Of a stretch of DNA of 64,000 bases, positions 35,574-44,613 are shown one piece after another. Position 1 is the first letter of the stretch. Every line of letters starts with the position of its first letter. Made by a program: the position numbers and the translations under genes. Below the pieces are notes generated by a model, which was not told the DNA's origin, ran no database searches, and was given only the letters and a program-made list of their open reading frames with translations. Source of the DNA: Euryarchaeota archaeon UBA557 (GTDB taxonomy: Archaea; Thermoplasmatota; Poseidoniia; Poseidoniales; Thalassarchaeaceae); assembly GCA_002503285.1 (NCBI GenBank), contig DARI01000005.1, positions 16,590 to 80,589 of the forward strand, read 5' to 3'.

Positions 35574-35799
35574 GTCGGGCATCTCCCTATTTGCCTTGCT
35601 GCTCCGAGGGAGTGGTGTGGAGACGCTTCGGCTAATCCGCGGGCCACAAAAACCGAGCCTCAAATTTGGGGTAGTAAAATCGATTTCTGAAAAGAAATCG
35701 AGGCAATAGTCGAGATCACCTGTGGGTGATTGAGACGGCGGTAGAACTGAAGTGGAAATATCCAAACGAAAGAATGGAAAAATAAACAACAGGGGCTGA

Positions 35800-35842
35800 G
35801 GAAAACAAAACCGAACGTTTAGGCGGGGAAAACAAAACCGAA
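35800..35842 (+). repeat. Direct repeat of a 16-base purine-rich motif inside the RNA
   Basis: GGAAAACAAAACCGAA occurs at 35800-35815 and again at 35827-35842, a 27-base period. Each copy follows a G-rich segment (GGGGCTGA and GGCGG). Two identical A-rich segments in equivalent positions suggest repeated loop modules or protein-binding sites in the RNA. Confidence 0.6.
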
Positions 35843-36165
35843 TCAGATACCATACCGTAGAGGTACACACAAGAAGGGGGAGGAGACAATCCTGAGTTGT
35901 GTCGTGGGAAACAATCAAGTAAAATTGAAAGGGAAACACGCAAAAGCGAGCGCGATTAAAATCGTGGAGTGTAATGGTACTAGTTTTGTGAAAAAAACCA
36001 GTGAGAATTGGTAATAGAAACAAAAACGGCAAATGAAAAAGTAATTTATCAAAAGTCGGAAAAGATGGAAACATCAAACAAAATAATCCTTAATGGATTA
36101 TGAGTAGCTACCTGGGAAAATTAAACGTCTTACGACTAAAATGGAACCAGACCCTGCGGAGTATT

Positions 36166-36201
36166 CAGAGAACAACGCCCCCCCATAGGCGTTGTTCTCT
36201 G
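36166..36201 (+). terminator. Perfect 14-bp hairpin at the 3' end of the RNA region
   Basis: 36166-36179 (CAGAGAACAACGCC) pairs perfectly with 36188-36201 (GGCGTTGTTCTCTG) around an eight-base loop. A T-rich stretch (36230-36245) follows and reaches the fumC stop. It may be the 3' domain of the RNA, a terminator, or both; it could also serve convergent fumC. Confidence 0.55.
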
Positions 36202-36237
36202 TTGCTCCCAACTTGGTTAACTTCGCCCAATATTATT

Positions 36238-37839
36238 TTATTTCTTTGGTCCTGTCATATCTTTAGCAACTACCCAATCATTGAATTGTTCATCAGTTAA
36301 GAGTTCTAACTTAATTGCACTTTGTCTTAATGTCAAGTTATTTTTATGTGCATGTTTGGCTATCTTGGCTGAATTATCATATCCAATGTGTGAATTTAGC
36401 GCTGTAACTAACATTAAAGAGTTTTCAAGATGGTTATTTATTTGGATTTTGTTTGCAGTAATGCCAATAATACAATTATTTGTAAATGAAATACAGCAAT
36501 CAGATAAGAGATTGATGCTGTGAAGAAGATTATGTATCATCATTGGCTTGAAAACATTTAATTCGAAATTACCCTGACTACCTCCAATAGATATCGCAGA
36601 ATTATTACCCATAACTTGGCAACAAACCATCGTCATTGCTTCGGCTTGTGTAGGATTTACTTTGCCCGGCATTATACTAGATCCAGGCTCATTAGCTGGG
36701 AGAGATAGTTCGCCAAATCCGCAGCGTGGACCTGATGCTAACCATCGTATATCATTTGCAATTTTCATTAATGATACTGATAGTGTATTTAATGCCCCAG
36801 ATGCTGAAACTACTGCATCATGTGCTGCCAATTGAGCAAATTTATTGTTGGCGGTTTCAAATGGAAGCCCAGTTTTTTCTGCCATTTTTATAGCGACATG
36901 CTTTGCGAAATCAGTGTGTGAATTTAATCCAGTTCCTACTGCGGTTCCACCTAGGGCTAATTCAAATAAATCAGTTAATATAAATTCAATCCTAGTAATG
37001 TCTGCATTTAGCATAGCAACATATCCACTAAATTCTTGGCTAAGAGTTAATGGAACTGCATCCATAAGGTGGGTGCGTCCAATTTTTATAATACCATCAA
37101 ATTCAATTACTTTCTTTTCAAGTTCAGATTTCATAGATCTTACCGAAGGTAATAGTTTATGATAAATTTCTTCTGCAGCAGCTAAATGCATTGCAGTTGG
37201 GAATGTATCATTACTTGATTGCGCCATATTGACGTGATCATTTGGATGCACAGGCATTTTACTTCCTAAAACGCCATTAACCATTTCAATTGCCCTATTT
37301 GCAATTACTTCATTGGCATTCATATTTGTTTGGGTACCAGAACCAGTTTGCCAGATACGGAGAGGGAAGTGATCATCTAAATTTCCAGATATTACCTCAT
37401 CACAGGTACTGACTATTAATTTACCAATTTCTGAATTTAACTCTCCTAACTCAATATTAACTTCAGCTGCTGATTGTTTTAATATTCCAAATGCCCTTAT
37501 TATTGAACGAGGCATTATATCATCACCTATTTTGAAATTTATCAAAGATCTTGCAGTTTGTGCTCCATAATATCGATCTGCAGGCACTTCAACTATTCCC
37601 ATAGTATCTACTTCTTCTCTTATTTTACCACTGACTAATTTAGGACTTATAGTAGATATATCAGTTGCTTTTACTATCTTTGGAATTTTAGAGTCTAATG
37701 ATTCGGAAATCATTTTACAAATAGTTGCTGATCGCCCAGTATCTTTACCCTTGCCAACATTTAAATCTAGTTTTTTTGCAATATCCTCTGGTAAACTGAT
37801 AGTAATTATTCTTCGATCTCCAGCGTGGTGCTTTCCCAT
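36238..37839 (-). CDS. fumC: Fumarase class II fused to a ribbon-helix-helix-like N-terminus
   Basis: Class II fumarase interconverting fumarate and malate. The enzyme part starts near residue 73 with KIREEVDTMGIVEVPADRYY and runs to 533. It includes the TGSGTQTNMNANEVIANRA motif, HPNDHVNMAQSSNDTFPTAM (catalytic His region), GRTHLMDAVPLTL, and the mobile loop GSSIMPGKVNPTQAEAM (about 383-399) with the catalytic Ser. All look intact. The unusual part is the first 55 residues: RRIITISLPEDIAKKLDLNV followed by GRSATICKMISESL has the strand-helix-helix pattern of CopG/RHH DNA-binding domains. The frame is open throughout and native FumC sequence begins directly after the linker, so this is a true fusion. 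ATG 37839 is used. Convergent with the RNA region. Confidence 0.93.
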   Translation of the reverse strand: MGKHHAGDRRIITISLPEDIAKKLDLNVGKGKDTGRSATICKMISESLDSKIPKIVKATDISTISPKLVSGKIREEVDTMGIVEVPADRYYGAQTARSLINFKIGDDIMPRSIIRAFGILKQSAAEVNIELGELNSEIGKLIVSTCDEVISGNLDDHFPLRIWQTGSGTQTNMNANEVIANRAIEMVNGVLGSKMPVHPNDHVNMAQSSNDTFPTAMHLAAAEEIYHKLLPSVRSMKSELEKKVIEFDGIIKIGRTHLMDAVPLTLSQEFSGYVAMLNADITRIEFILTDLFELALGGTAVGTGLNSHTDFAKHVAIKMAEKTGLPFETANNKFAQLAAHDAVVSASGALNTLSVSLMKIANDIRWLASGPRCGFGELSLPANEPGSSIMPGKVNPTQAEAMTMVCCQVMGNNSAISIGGSQGNFELNVFKPMMIHNLLHSINLLSDCCISFTNNCIIGITANKIQINNHLENSLMLVTALNSHIGYDNSAKIAKHAHKNNLTLRQSAIKLELLTDEQFNDWVVAKDMTGPKK

Positions 37840-37903
37840 ACATAACCCTGTTAATAATTATTAATAAACTATATTATTATATGTTAAATTAAATATTATT
37901 GGA

Positions 37904-38389
37904 CTAAGCTAATCTTTTTACTGATATTATTTGTTGGGGTGTGTCTGGCTTATCTCTAAAATTGGTAGGTTGGTTTTCAATTGCTTTTACTATGTCCATT
38001 CCTTTTACTACTTCACCAAAAACTGCATGTTTACCATCTAACCATGGAGTTGAGACGGTTGTTAAGAAAAATTGTGATCCGCCAGTATTTGGCCCTGCAT
38101 TTGCCATAGAAAAGAGTCCGGGTTTATCATGCGTTTTTGCAAGCGCTGAAGACTCACAGGGTATTTGCCATCCTGGGCCGCCTGTACCTGCAGCTCTGCT
38201 TTCGGGGTCTTTTGATTTTGGACAACCTCCTTGAATCATAAAATCTTTTATTATTCGGTGAAAATGTAAGCCATCATAAAAACCATCATCTACTAAGTTT
38301 AGAAAGTTGGAAGTTGTTTCTGGACAATCCTTTGTATAGAGTTCAATTTGTATTTCTCCTAGAGTTGTAGCCATTGTAACATAAGTCAT
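37904..38389 (-). CDS. ppiB: Peptidyl-prolyl cis-trans isomerase (cyclophilin)
   Basis: Cyclophilin-type prolyl isomerase, about 161 residues. Core motifs: ATTLGEIQIELYTKDCPET, FHRIIKDFMIQGGCPKSKD (active-site Arg in FHRI), GLFSMANAGPNTGGSQFFLTT and TPWLDGKHAVFGEVVKGMD. No signal peptide, so cytoplasmic. Three in-frame starts exist: TTG 38398, ATG 38389 and ATG 38374 (MATTLGEIQ). None has a ribosome site, and I use the first ATG. A TATA-like ATTATATGG lies near 38440. Confidence 0.94.
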   Translation of the reverse strand: MTYVTMATTLGEIQIELYTKDCPETTSNFLNLVDDGFYDGLHFHRIIKDFMIQGGCPKSKDPESRAAGTGGPGWQIPCESSALAKTHDKPGLFSMANAGPNTGGSQFFLTTVSTPWLDGKHAVFGEVVKGMDIVKAIENQPTNFRDKPDTPQQIISVKRLA

Positions 38390-38456
38390 ATTATTCAAGG
38401 GATGGAATAGGGTTATTGAGTATAACGGTTATTACCATATAATTTTGGAAATTTTT

Positions 38457-38855
38457 CTATGAAATAATTGAGCCAATGAGTGTATTATATGGTACTTGTA
38501 AAAGTTGTACTGTACCATCAGATTCTAACGCCCCTAGAATTAGGAATTGAGATAAAAAACCCTTTGGGAGAGTTTTGTCTCCTAAATTAATTGCCCCTAC
38601 TACTTTACGACCAATTAATTCCCCTCTTGAATAGTTAGTAACCTGTGCTGAAGTCCAAAGTATACCAATTACAGGGCCAAAATTAACTTTTATTTTGTAT
38701 GAAGGTTTTTTCATTTCAGGAAATTGTTCAACCTCTAATATCTCTCCGACCCTCATATCGAGAGAAAGAAATCCTTGTATCCCTAAGTATTCTTTTTTCG
38801 GGATTTTTTCAGGAAGATATGGAAGTTCTTCAGTATCTATACGATGCTGGGACAT
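38457..38855 (-). CDS. csaA: CsaA-like tRNA-binding-domain protein
   Basis: A 132-residue protein with an OB-fold tRNA-binding domain like that at the C-terminus of methionyl-tRNA synthetase and in CsaA. Seen: LDMRVGEILEVEQFPEMKKPSYKIKV, then ILWTSAQVTNYSRGELIGRKVVGAINLG, and FLSQFLILGALESDG. CsaA proteins have a chaperone-like, export-related role in bacteria, and bind nucleic acid. ATG 38855 abuts the pyrE stop codon with no gap, so the two are one transcript and probably translationally coupled. Confidence 0.82.
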   Translation of the reverse strand: MSQHRIDTEELPYLPEKIPKKEYLGIQGFLSLDMRVGEILEVEQFPEMKKPSYKIKVNFGPVIGILWTSAQVTNYSRGELIGRKVVGAINLGDKTLPKGFLSQFLILGALESDGTVQLLQVPYNTLIGSIIS

Positions 38856-39440
38856 TTATTTCTCTCCAGAAATATCTGATCTAAGTACTAGTGGGATTAG
38901 AGGAATATTGGATTCAGCAAAAGCTTTGATTCCTCCTTCTTGCCTATCTAATATAGTTATACAACCTACAACTTTACAACCAATATCTTGAAGAATTTTT
39001 GCAGCTTTAAGTGCTGAACCGCCGGTTGTAGTAACATCTTCAAGTAAAATAATATGTTCACCTTTCATAATACTTGATCCTTCAATTCCGGGAGGGTTTC
39101 CAGTCTTCCTCCCTCCTCTGCCTTTTGGCTCTTTACGGACAATAAATCCTTTTAATTTAGAGCCTTTTCCTGCTTTAGCAATGGCTATACCTGTCAATGG
39201 AACAGCGCCCAACTCTAGTCCTCCAATAGCATCTACTCTATCAAAATCGTTGATGGCATCATGGATCAATATTCCCAATAAATGGGCGCATTCCGGATTC
39301 ATCATAACTGGCTTCATATCAAAAAAATGAGGGCTTTTACGCCCGCTTGCCAATGTGAAATGTTCATTTGGAGAATATAAATATGCTAGTTCTTTTATTT
39401 TATTGATAAGGTTTAATTTTGCATCATTGATTGGAGTCAT
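38856..39440 (-). CDS. pyrE: Orotate phosphoribosyltransferase
   Basis: Transfers ribose-5-phosphate from PRPP to orotate in UMP synthesis. At 194 residues it has typical size. Motifs: FTLASGRKSPHFFDMKPVMM, IGGLELGAVPLTGIAIA, FIVRKEPKGRGGRKTGNPPG (flexible catalytic loop region) and the PRPP motif HIILLEDVTTTGGSALKAA (about 131-149). It heads the pyrE-csaA pair. The gap to DP2 (divergent) is about 140 bases and should hold both promoters. Confidence 0.94.
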   Translation of the reverse strand: MTPINDAKLNLINKIKELAYLYSPNEHFTLASGRKSPHFFDMKPVMMNPECAHLLGILIHDAINDFDRVDAIGGLELGAVPLTGIAIAKAGKGSKLKGFIVRKEPKGRGGRKTGNPPGIEGSSIMKGEHIILLEDVTTTGGSALKAAKILQDIGCKVVGCITILDRQEGGIKAFAESNIPLIPLVLRSDISGEK

Positions 39441-39582
39441 CTGTACATTACCTTAATTCGGGAGATGTAAGAGTGGGAAGAACGTTATCCTAAATAAGTC
39501 TCAAAAAGGGCATTATTACAGTCAATGTTCTTGTGCGGTCTAGTGTGGTCGTGAATTATATGACAGGCCGGCGGGTGACGTA

Positions 39583-42500
39583 ATGGCAATAAAAAATTCA
39601 GTAACTGAAACATATGATTCCGAAATTCTAGAGGGAGAGCTTCAGAAGTATCAGCAATGGCTAGATGATAAGACTGAAGAAGTATATAATTTGGCATTAA
39701 GAGCGAAATTAAAAAACTTAGACTTTGAAAATTATATAGAAATCCCAAGGGCCTCTGATCTTGCGAGTAGGACTGAAAAGCTTCTTCAGAAAGATTACTT
39801 GAAAGATTTGTCAATCGAACATGACTTAAGAAAACTATTGAAAGAACATGATAGGGAAACTGCATCAATAAAGATAGGAGTTGATGTTGCGAAAAGTAAA
39901 TTTGAGGAAACTAAAGATTTGCAAATATCAATTGACTGTGGTTTGAGAGTTGGATTAGCAGTTCTCACGGAAGCTGTTTTAGTAGCCCCATTAGAAGGCA
40001 TTGGAGATGTTAGGATTCTGAATAATGTTGATGGTTCCGAATTTCTATCTATAGACTTCTGCGGCCCTATTCGTGCTGCAGGAGGGACTGCGCAAGCACT
40101 CGGTGTTCTAATTGGCGATATGATACGGAGGGAGTTGGGCGTTGGTAGATATATTCCAACTACAGATGAAGTTGAAAGAGTCAAAGAAGAATTTGGACTC
40201 TATCGCGTTGGATTGCAGTATAAGCCACCTCCCGAAGAGATTGAGACAATTGTTAGAGCATGTCCAGTTATGATTAATGGAGAGGAAACAGAAAAAAATG
40301 AATGTGCAGGTTTCAAGGAGGTTCGTAATGTAATAAATTCTAATGGGACATCCAGGACAAGGATAAGAGGAGGAGTAATGTTAGTCATTGGAGAAGGTTT
40401 GTGCCTTAAAGCTCCAAAAATCAAGAAACATGTAGAAAGATTAAAAATTACAGGATGGGAATTCATCTCAGATTTTGCAAATAAGGGAAAGGAAAGTGAA
40501 AAAGATGTAATTTTTGAGTCTAGAAATATTCCAAAAATTACTAGATTTATGGATGATGTCATTGCTGGGAGGCCAATTTTTGGAGAACCTGGAGAACCTG
40601 GAGGGTTTCGGTTGCGATATGGCAGAAGTAGAGTTACTGGATTAGCAGCGGCAGGAATTAATCCAATTACAATGGAAGCGATGGGTGGATTTTTATCTGT
40701 TGGGACTCAGATGAAAATGGAAAGGCCCGGGAAAGCTTGTGCGGTAACTCCGTGTATAGATATTGATGGCCCATTAATATTAGAAATAAATGGAAATTTT
40801 AAACTAATTAAAACTCTTGAAGGATGGAAAGATACGGAGAATAAGATACATTCTATATGGGATTCGGGCGAAATATTATTAGGATTTGGAGAATTCCTAG
40901 AAAATAATAAAAATTTAGTACCATCTTCATATTCGATGGATTGGTGGGCTGCGGATCTTGCAGAAGCTTTAGATCACCCCGATAAAATTAGCTCTTTAGC
41001 CAATATTTTAGGAATAAATAAGAAAAAATTTCCTTTAGGCATTCCTTTTACAGGGGCTATTAATAGAGGAGGAGAGAGGCAAATTGATAGGAATTGGCGT
41101 AAAAGAGAATGGATAAATTTTTTAAGAACATATCAATTAAATTGGGATCAAGTATGTAAGATATCAGAAAATTTTGGTACTGCAGTACCTCCGCCATGGA
41201 ATCTTTGGTGGTCTGATTTACCAATTTTAGCGGTTCCACTATTGGTTGAAGAACTACTTAAATCACAAGTTAATAAAGGTAAGTTACGAATAAATAATGT
41301 TGTTAAAGATTGGAATATTGGTAATGAATTAGAAGGATTGATTCCTGACGAAGTAATTAATCTGTTCCCTAAAACATCTGAAATAAAAGTACATGGAGTC
41401 ATAAAATGTGCGTTAATGACATTGGGATTAGAACATCATCATCAGGGTGCAGATATTATTATACCTCGTTATTGGGAAGGTTTACTTTGTGGACTTGGTT
41501 TAAAAATTAATAATAATAAAATTATTAAAAATTCTGATTATGAGCCATATGTTAAAGATAGATCATCTAAATTAAAGAGTTCGATTGTTATAATTGGTGA
41601 AGAAAATGAAAGGTCCAAGATTCTTAGAGAAAATAGACAAGAAGCTAGGCGAGAGGCTACTACAAGGGCTATGCAATCTGGATTAGAGGCATCTGAGACA
41701 GAAAAATCAGGTGAATTGGCTGCAAATAAAATAATTGACGATGGTCCGAGAAATCTGCAAATATACCAGAATGCAATGAAATTGGTTGATGATGATGATG
41801 TAGATAAAACATTATGGTTAGTAAGAAATTTATCTTCTATCAGGTGGGAAGATGCAGTTCCTTGCAGAATAGGAGCAAGAATGGGCAGACCTGAAAAATC
41901 AGGAATTAGAGAGATGAAACCAATGGTACATTCATTGTATCCAATTGGAGGAGCAGGGGGGCCGCAAAGACTAATGCAGCAAGCATCTAATAAAGTATCA
42001 ATAACTGTGGAAATGTCTCCAAGAACGTGTAAAAAATGTGGAAAGAGTTCAGGACACATAATTTGCCATAATAGAGTTGAACAATCTGATCCCATTGAAT
42101 GTGGAGGAAGAACTGTAGTAAGAAATAATAAAAATCAACAACGTAGAAGGCTAGGAGAAAGAACTAACATACCAATAGAATCAATATTGGAAGTGAAAAG
42201 AAGATCTTTGGATTTAGAACGTCTTCCAGTAAGAATTAAAGCTATGAAGGAATTAATTTCAAAATTACAAACACCTGAGCCAATTGAAAAGGGAATATTG
42301 AGAGCAAAGCATAATTTATCAGTATTTAGAGATGGTACGGCTAGATATGATATGATAGACGTGCCAGTAACGCATTTCAAACCATCAGAGATTGGTACTC
42401 CATGGAAGAAATTATATAATTTAGGCTATAATTATGATATGTTTGGAAATCAATTAAAATCTGACGATCAAATATTAGAGTTATATCCACAGGATTTCAT

Positions 42501-43551
42501 ACCATCAATTAATGGTAAGGAGCATTTAATTTCAACATGTAAATTTGTAGATGAGTTGCTAGTAAGATTTTATAAAATGGAGCCTTTCTATAATGTTAAA
42601 CATGAATTGGACTTAGTAGGTCAGTTGGGAATTGGCCTTGCCCCGCATACTTCAGGAGGGGTGTTATGTAGAATAATTGGATGGACCAAGGCCTCAGCAG
42701 GATATGCTCACCCATTGTTTCATGCTGCTAAAAGACGAAATTGTGATGGAGATGAAGATAGTATTATGCTTCTCTTAGATGGTTTACTTAATTTTTCAAG
42801 ATCTATTTTACCATCAGGAAGAGGTGGTCAGATGGATGCTCCACTTGTACTTTCAACAAGAATAAATCCAAGTGAAATAGATAAAGAAGCACTTAATGTT
42901 GATTGTTCATGGAGTTATTCTAGTTCTTTTTATGAATCAACGCTTACTCAACCACATCCAAGTGAAATGATGAATATGATCGATTTAGTTTCACATAGAG
43001 AAGGTTCAATAGGAGATAAAAGAGGTTATGGGTGGACACATGATTCTGGACCATTGGATGCTGGACCAAAAAACTCCTCATATAAAACACTAAAAAGTAT
43101 GAAAGACAAAATGGATGGTCAATTAAACCTAGGAAAACGCCTGCGTGCTGTTGATGCAACTAAAGTTGCATCAAAGGTAATTCAATCACATTTTTTACCA
43201 GATATGAGAGGAAATATGATGGCATTTACCAGGCAGTCTGTTAGATGTGTTAAATGTGGTGAGAAGTACAGAAGAATGCCACTTGCAGGAAAGTGCATTC
43301 AAAGAAAAACCGTTAGGAGTGGTTTTGATACTATTTCTAGAGGTGATGATGGATCGATGTGTAATGGTAATGTAGTGTTGACAGTATCAAAGGGGGCTGT
43401 GAAGAAATATATCCAGATTACAAAAGATGTAATTGAAGAATTTGGAGTAGATATGTATACTAAACAGAGAGTATATTGGACATCAGATAGCGTGGATTCG
43501 TTATTCAATAATGATTTTGTCACTGTAATGACATTGGATGATTTCTTTTAA
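39583..43551 (+). CDS. polC: DNA polymerase II large subunit DP2 (PolD)
   Basis: Catalytic subunit of the archaea-specific D-family replicative polymerase, 1322 residues. The N-terminus has SVTETYDSEILEGELQKYQ. Family segments include VDVAKSKFEETKD, SIDFCGPIRAAGGTAQALGV, GGFRLRYGRSRVTGLAAAGI, PTDEV-like TTDEVERVKEEFGLYR, and the active site region RRNCDGDEDSIML (about 1050-1062) with LPSGRGGQMDAPLVLS. Zinc modules are seen at CKKCGKSSGHIIC (about 816-828) and CVKCGEKYRRM (about 1221-1231), with the second completed by CIQRKT and CNG. No intein is visible: conserved blocks are uninterrupted. The C-terminal TLDDFF could be a PCNA-binding or DP1-contact tail. ATG 39583 is used. Small subunit DP1 is not in the window. 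Confidence 0.97.
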   Translation: MAIKNSVTETYDSEILEGELQKYQQWLDDKTEEVYNLALRAKLKNLDFENYIEIPRASDLASRTEKLLQKDYLKDLSIEHDLRKLLKEHDRETASIKIGVDVAKSKFEETKDLQISIDCGLRVGLAVLTEAVLVAPLEGIGDVRILNNVDGSEFLSIDFCGPIRAAGGTAQALGVLIGDMIRRELGVGRYIPTTDEVERVKEEFGLYRVGLQYKPPPEEIETIVRACPVMINGEETEKNECAGFKEVRNVINSNGTSRTRIRGGVMLVIGEGLCLKAPKIKKHVERLKITGWEFISDFANKGKESEKDVIFESRNIPKITRFMDDVIAGRPIFGEPGEPGGFRLRYGRSRVTGLAAAGINPITMEAMGGFLSVGTQMKMERPGKACAVTPCIDIDGPLILEINGNFKLIKTLEGWKDTENKIHSIWDSGEILLGFGEFLENNKNLVPSSYSMDWWAADLAEALDHPDKISSLANILGINKKKFPLGIPFTGAINRGGERQIDRNWRKREWINFLRTYQLNWDQVCKISENFGTAVPPPWNLWWSDLPILAVPLLVEELLKSQVNKGKLRINNVVKDWNIGNELEGLIPDEVINLFPKTSEIKVHGVIKCALMTLGLEHHHQGADIIIPRYWEGLLCGLGLKINNNKIIKNSDYEPYVKDRSSKLKSSIVIIGEENERSKILRENRQEARREATTRAMQSGLEASETEKSGELAANKIIDDGPRNLQIYQNAMKLVDDDDVDKTLWLVRNLSSIRWEDAVPCRIGARMGRPEKSGIREMKPMVHSLYPIGGAGGPQRLMQQASNKVSITVEMSPRTCKKCGKSSGHIICHNRVEQSDPIECGGRTVVRNNKNQQRRRLGERTNIPIESILEVKRRSLDLERLPVRIKAMKELISKLQTPEPIEKGILRAKHNLSVFRDGTARYDMIDVPVTHFKPSEIGTPWKKLYNLGYNYDMFGNQLKSDDQILELYPQDFIPSINGKEHLISTCKFVDELLVRFYKMEPFYNVKHELDLVGQLGIGLAPHTSGGVLCRIIGWTKASAGYAHPLFHAAKRRNCDGDEDSIMLLLDGLLNFSRSILPSGRGGQMDAPLVLSTRINPSEIDKEALNVDCSWSYSSSFYESTLTQPHPSEMMNMIDLVSHREGSIGDKRGYGWTHDSGPLDAGPKNSSYKTLKSMKDKMDGQLNLGKRLRAVDATKVASKVIQSHFLPDMRGNMMAFTRQSVRCVKCGEKYRRMPLAGKCIQRKTVRSGFDTISRGDDGSMCNGNVVLTVSKGAVKKYIQITKDVIEEFGVDMYTKQRVYWTSDSVDSLFNNDFVTVMTLDDFF

Positions 43552-43552
43552 T

Positions 43553-44554
43553 TTATATTAATGTTAAAATTAATGTAATTGGATCTCCAAAGATAATTAA
43601 TGGAAATATTGCAAAGAAAAGATATCCAATAAATGGAAACTTTTTTGTGATCCATATTTTTTTAATATCATATTTTTTAAATTCATCAATTCTTTCTTGA
43701 ATAGTTTGATTTTCATTATTTATATCTGGTAAAATTCGATTTTTAGTATCAATATATTGTTCATTATCATCCATTATAATCTCAGATAAAATCCAGAATT
43801 TATTTCCTGAAATCTCTGATAATAAGACTTTTCTTGCATGCCACGCTACTTTTAAGTCTGATAATGATTTTATATTATTTTCTAGAATATTTCTAATTAA
43901 ATATATAAAAGGTGCAATAATGAAAACACTACTTCCCCATAGAAATAATACAAAAGATGGAGGTAGTTGCACTATTATGTTCTCCCTTTCAATCAATTTA
44001 GTTTGATAGATATAGGGCTGAGGAATAAATGCCCAACTAGGAATTAAAAGTGTAGTCCAGATAAGAGCTTTGACATCTGCCCCTCCTTGAATTAATCCAT
44101 ATCTCCATACAAACATATAGAAAATCATCGATATTGAAGCAAATACTAGGGTCCACCATAATGTTACATTATGACTTTCTGTTTGAAGAATTAGGGAATA
44201 GTAGTCTATTTGAGTATACTGTAATATTCCATTTATCACTCCTATGAAGCCTAAAATATAACAAATTATTATGCAATAATTTATTAAATTAAAAGTATTA
44301 ATTTGCTTAATATTTGGAACGATACCTAATGATGAGGCTGCTATGGATACTAATGTAAAAATCATAAAAATATTCCAAATTGAAGATTTAGATATGATCA
44401 TATCAAAAATTAGTAACATAATTGCAAATGGAGAAAAGTATATCCAATGTTTATTTTTTACCAATAATTTTGATATATCCGATTTAGCAGCTACTAGTAA
44501 GCATGAATATAACAATAATAGTCTTAGAAAAATGACTGCAGAGTTGGCATCCAT
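43553..44554 (-). CDS. flaK: Archaellin/pilin signal peptidase (FlaK/PibD, A24 family)
   Basis: Membrane aspartic peptidase that cleaves class III signal peptides of archaellins and pilins. The first catalytic Asp lies in AAKSDISKLLVKNKHW (Asp 36 of the longest frame), and the second in QGGADVKALIW (about 171 of the longest frame), the GxGD-type motif. About eight hydrophobic spans; a cytoplasmic charged loop sits near LSDLKVAWHARK. The open frame extends to TTG 44584, but AAGGTG before ATG 44554 and a TATATATA at 44591-44598 favour the start used here. It follows flaJ by about 60 bases and probably has its own promoter. It supplies the maturation enzyme for the two archaellins of this cluster. 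Confidence 0.82.
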   Translation of the reverse strand: MDANSAVIFLRLLLLYSCLLVAAKSDISKLLVKNKHWIYFSPFAIMLLIFDMIISKSSIWNIFMIFTLVSIAASSLGIVPNIKQINTFNLINYCIIICYILGFIGVINGILQYTQIDYYSLILQTESHNVTLWWTLVFASISMIFYMFVWRYGLIQGGADVKALIWTTLLIPSWAFIPQPYIYQTKLIERENIIVQLPPSFVLFLWGSSVFIIAPFIYLIRNILENNIKSLSDLKVAWHARKVLLSEISGNKFWILSEIIMDDNEQYIDTKNRILPDINNENQTIQERIDEFKKYDIKKIWITKKFPFIGYLFFAIFPLIIFGDPITLILTLI

Positions 44555-44590
44555 CAATTGAAACACCTTATCATCAATCATCAAGATTTC

Positions 44591-44598
44591 TATATATA
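44591..44598 (-). promoter_or_regulatory. TATA box for the prepilin peptidase gene
   Basis: TATATATA lies between the flaJ stop and the peptidase gene. A start about 25 bases downstream falls near 44570, which would exclude the ATG at 44581 and support ATG 44554. Confidence 0.45.
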
Positions 44599-44613
44599 AG
44601 CGCTAAAAAGGAG

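Larger units (their letters stand above)
35595..36201 (+). ncRNA. Candidate large structured noncoding RNA, family not recognised
   Basis: The 740 bases between two convergent genes hold no credible protein gene. The plus strand is strongly purine-rich and richer in GC than its surroundings. Local helices include 35612-35615/35644-35647 and 35617-35621/35636-35640 (the second with a T-G pair allowed only on the plus strand), a C(TTCG)G loop at 35626-35631, a nine-pair hairpin with a GAAA loop at 35680-35701, 35715-35720/35725-35730 around TGTG, TACC-GTAGA-GGTA near 35850-35865, AATCC-TTAAT-GGATT near 36085-36100, and the terminal 14-pair hairpin. A possible long-range helix joins 35636-35643 with 36152-36160, though it competes with a local one. 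GNRA and UUCG loops fix the plus strand as the transcript. RNase P, SRP RNA, rRNA and intron signatures were looked for and not found. Ends are approximate. Confidence 0.6.

Noticed and set aside
35568..36077. 169-residue minus-strand open frame across the RNA region
   Set aside because: Its Phe/Leu/Pro/Ser-rich product is what the complement of a purine-rich strand gives by chance, it lacks a ribosome site and any domain, and the plus-strand structure explains the region better.
35595..36201. RNase P RNA, SRP RNA, rRNA, or group I/II intron
   Set aside because: No GAGGAAAGUC-type or ACAGAA element (RNase P), no GGAAGCAGCC-like helix 8 (SRP), no domain V hairpin (group II). AATCCGC and TTCAGAGA recall group I Q and R elements but are about 530 bases apart with no P or S partners.
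39583..43551. Intein in DP2
   Set aside because: Conserved blocks, including the active site, are contiguous; length is explained without an insertion.
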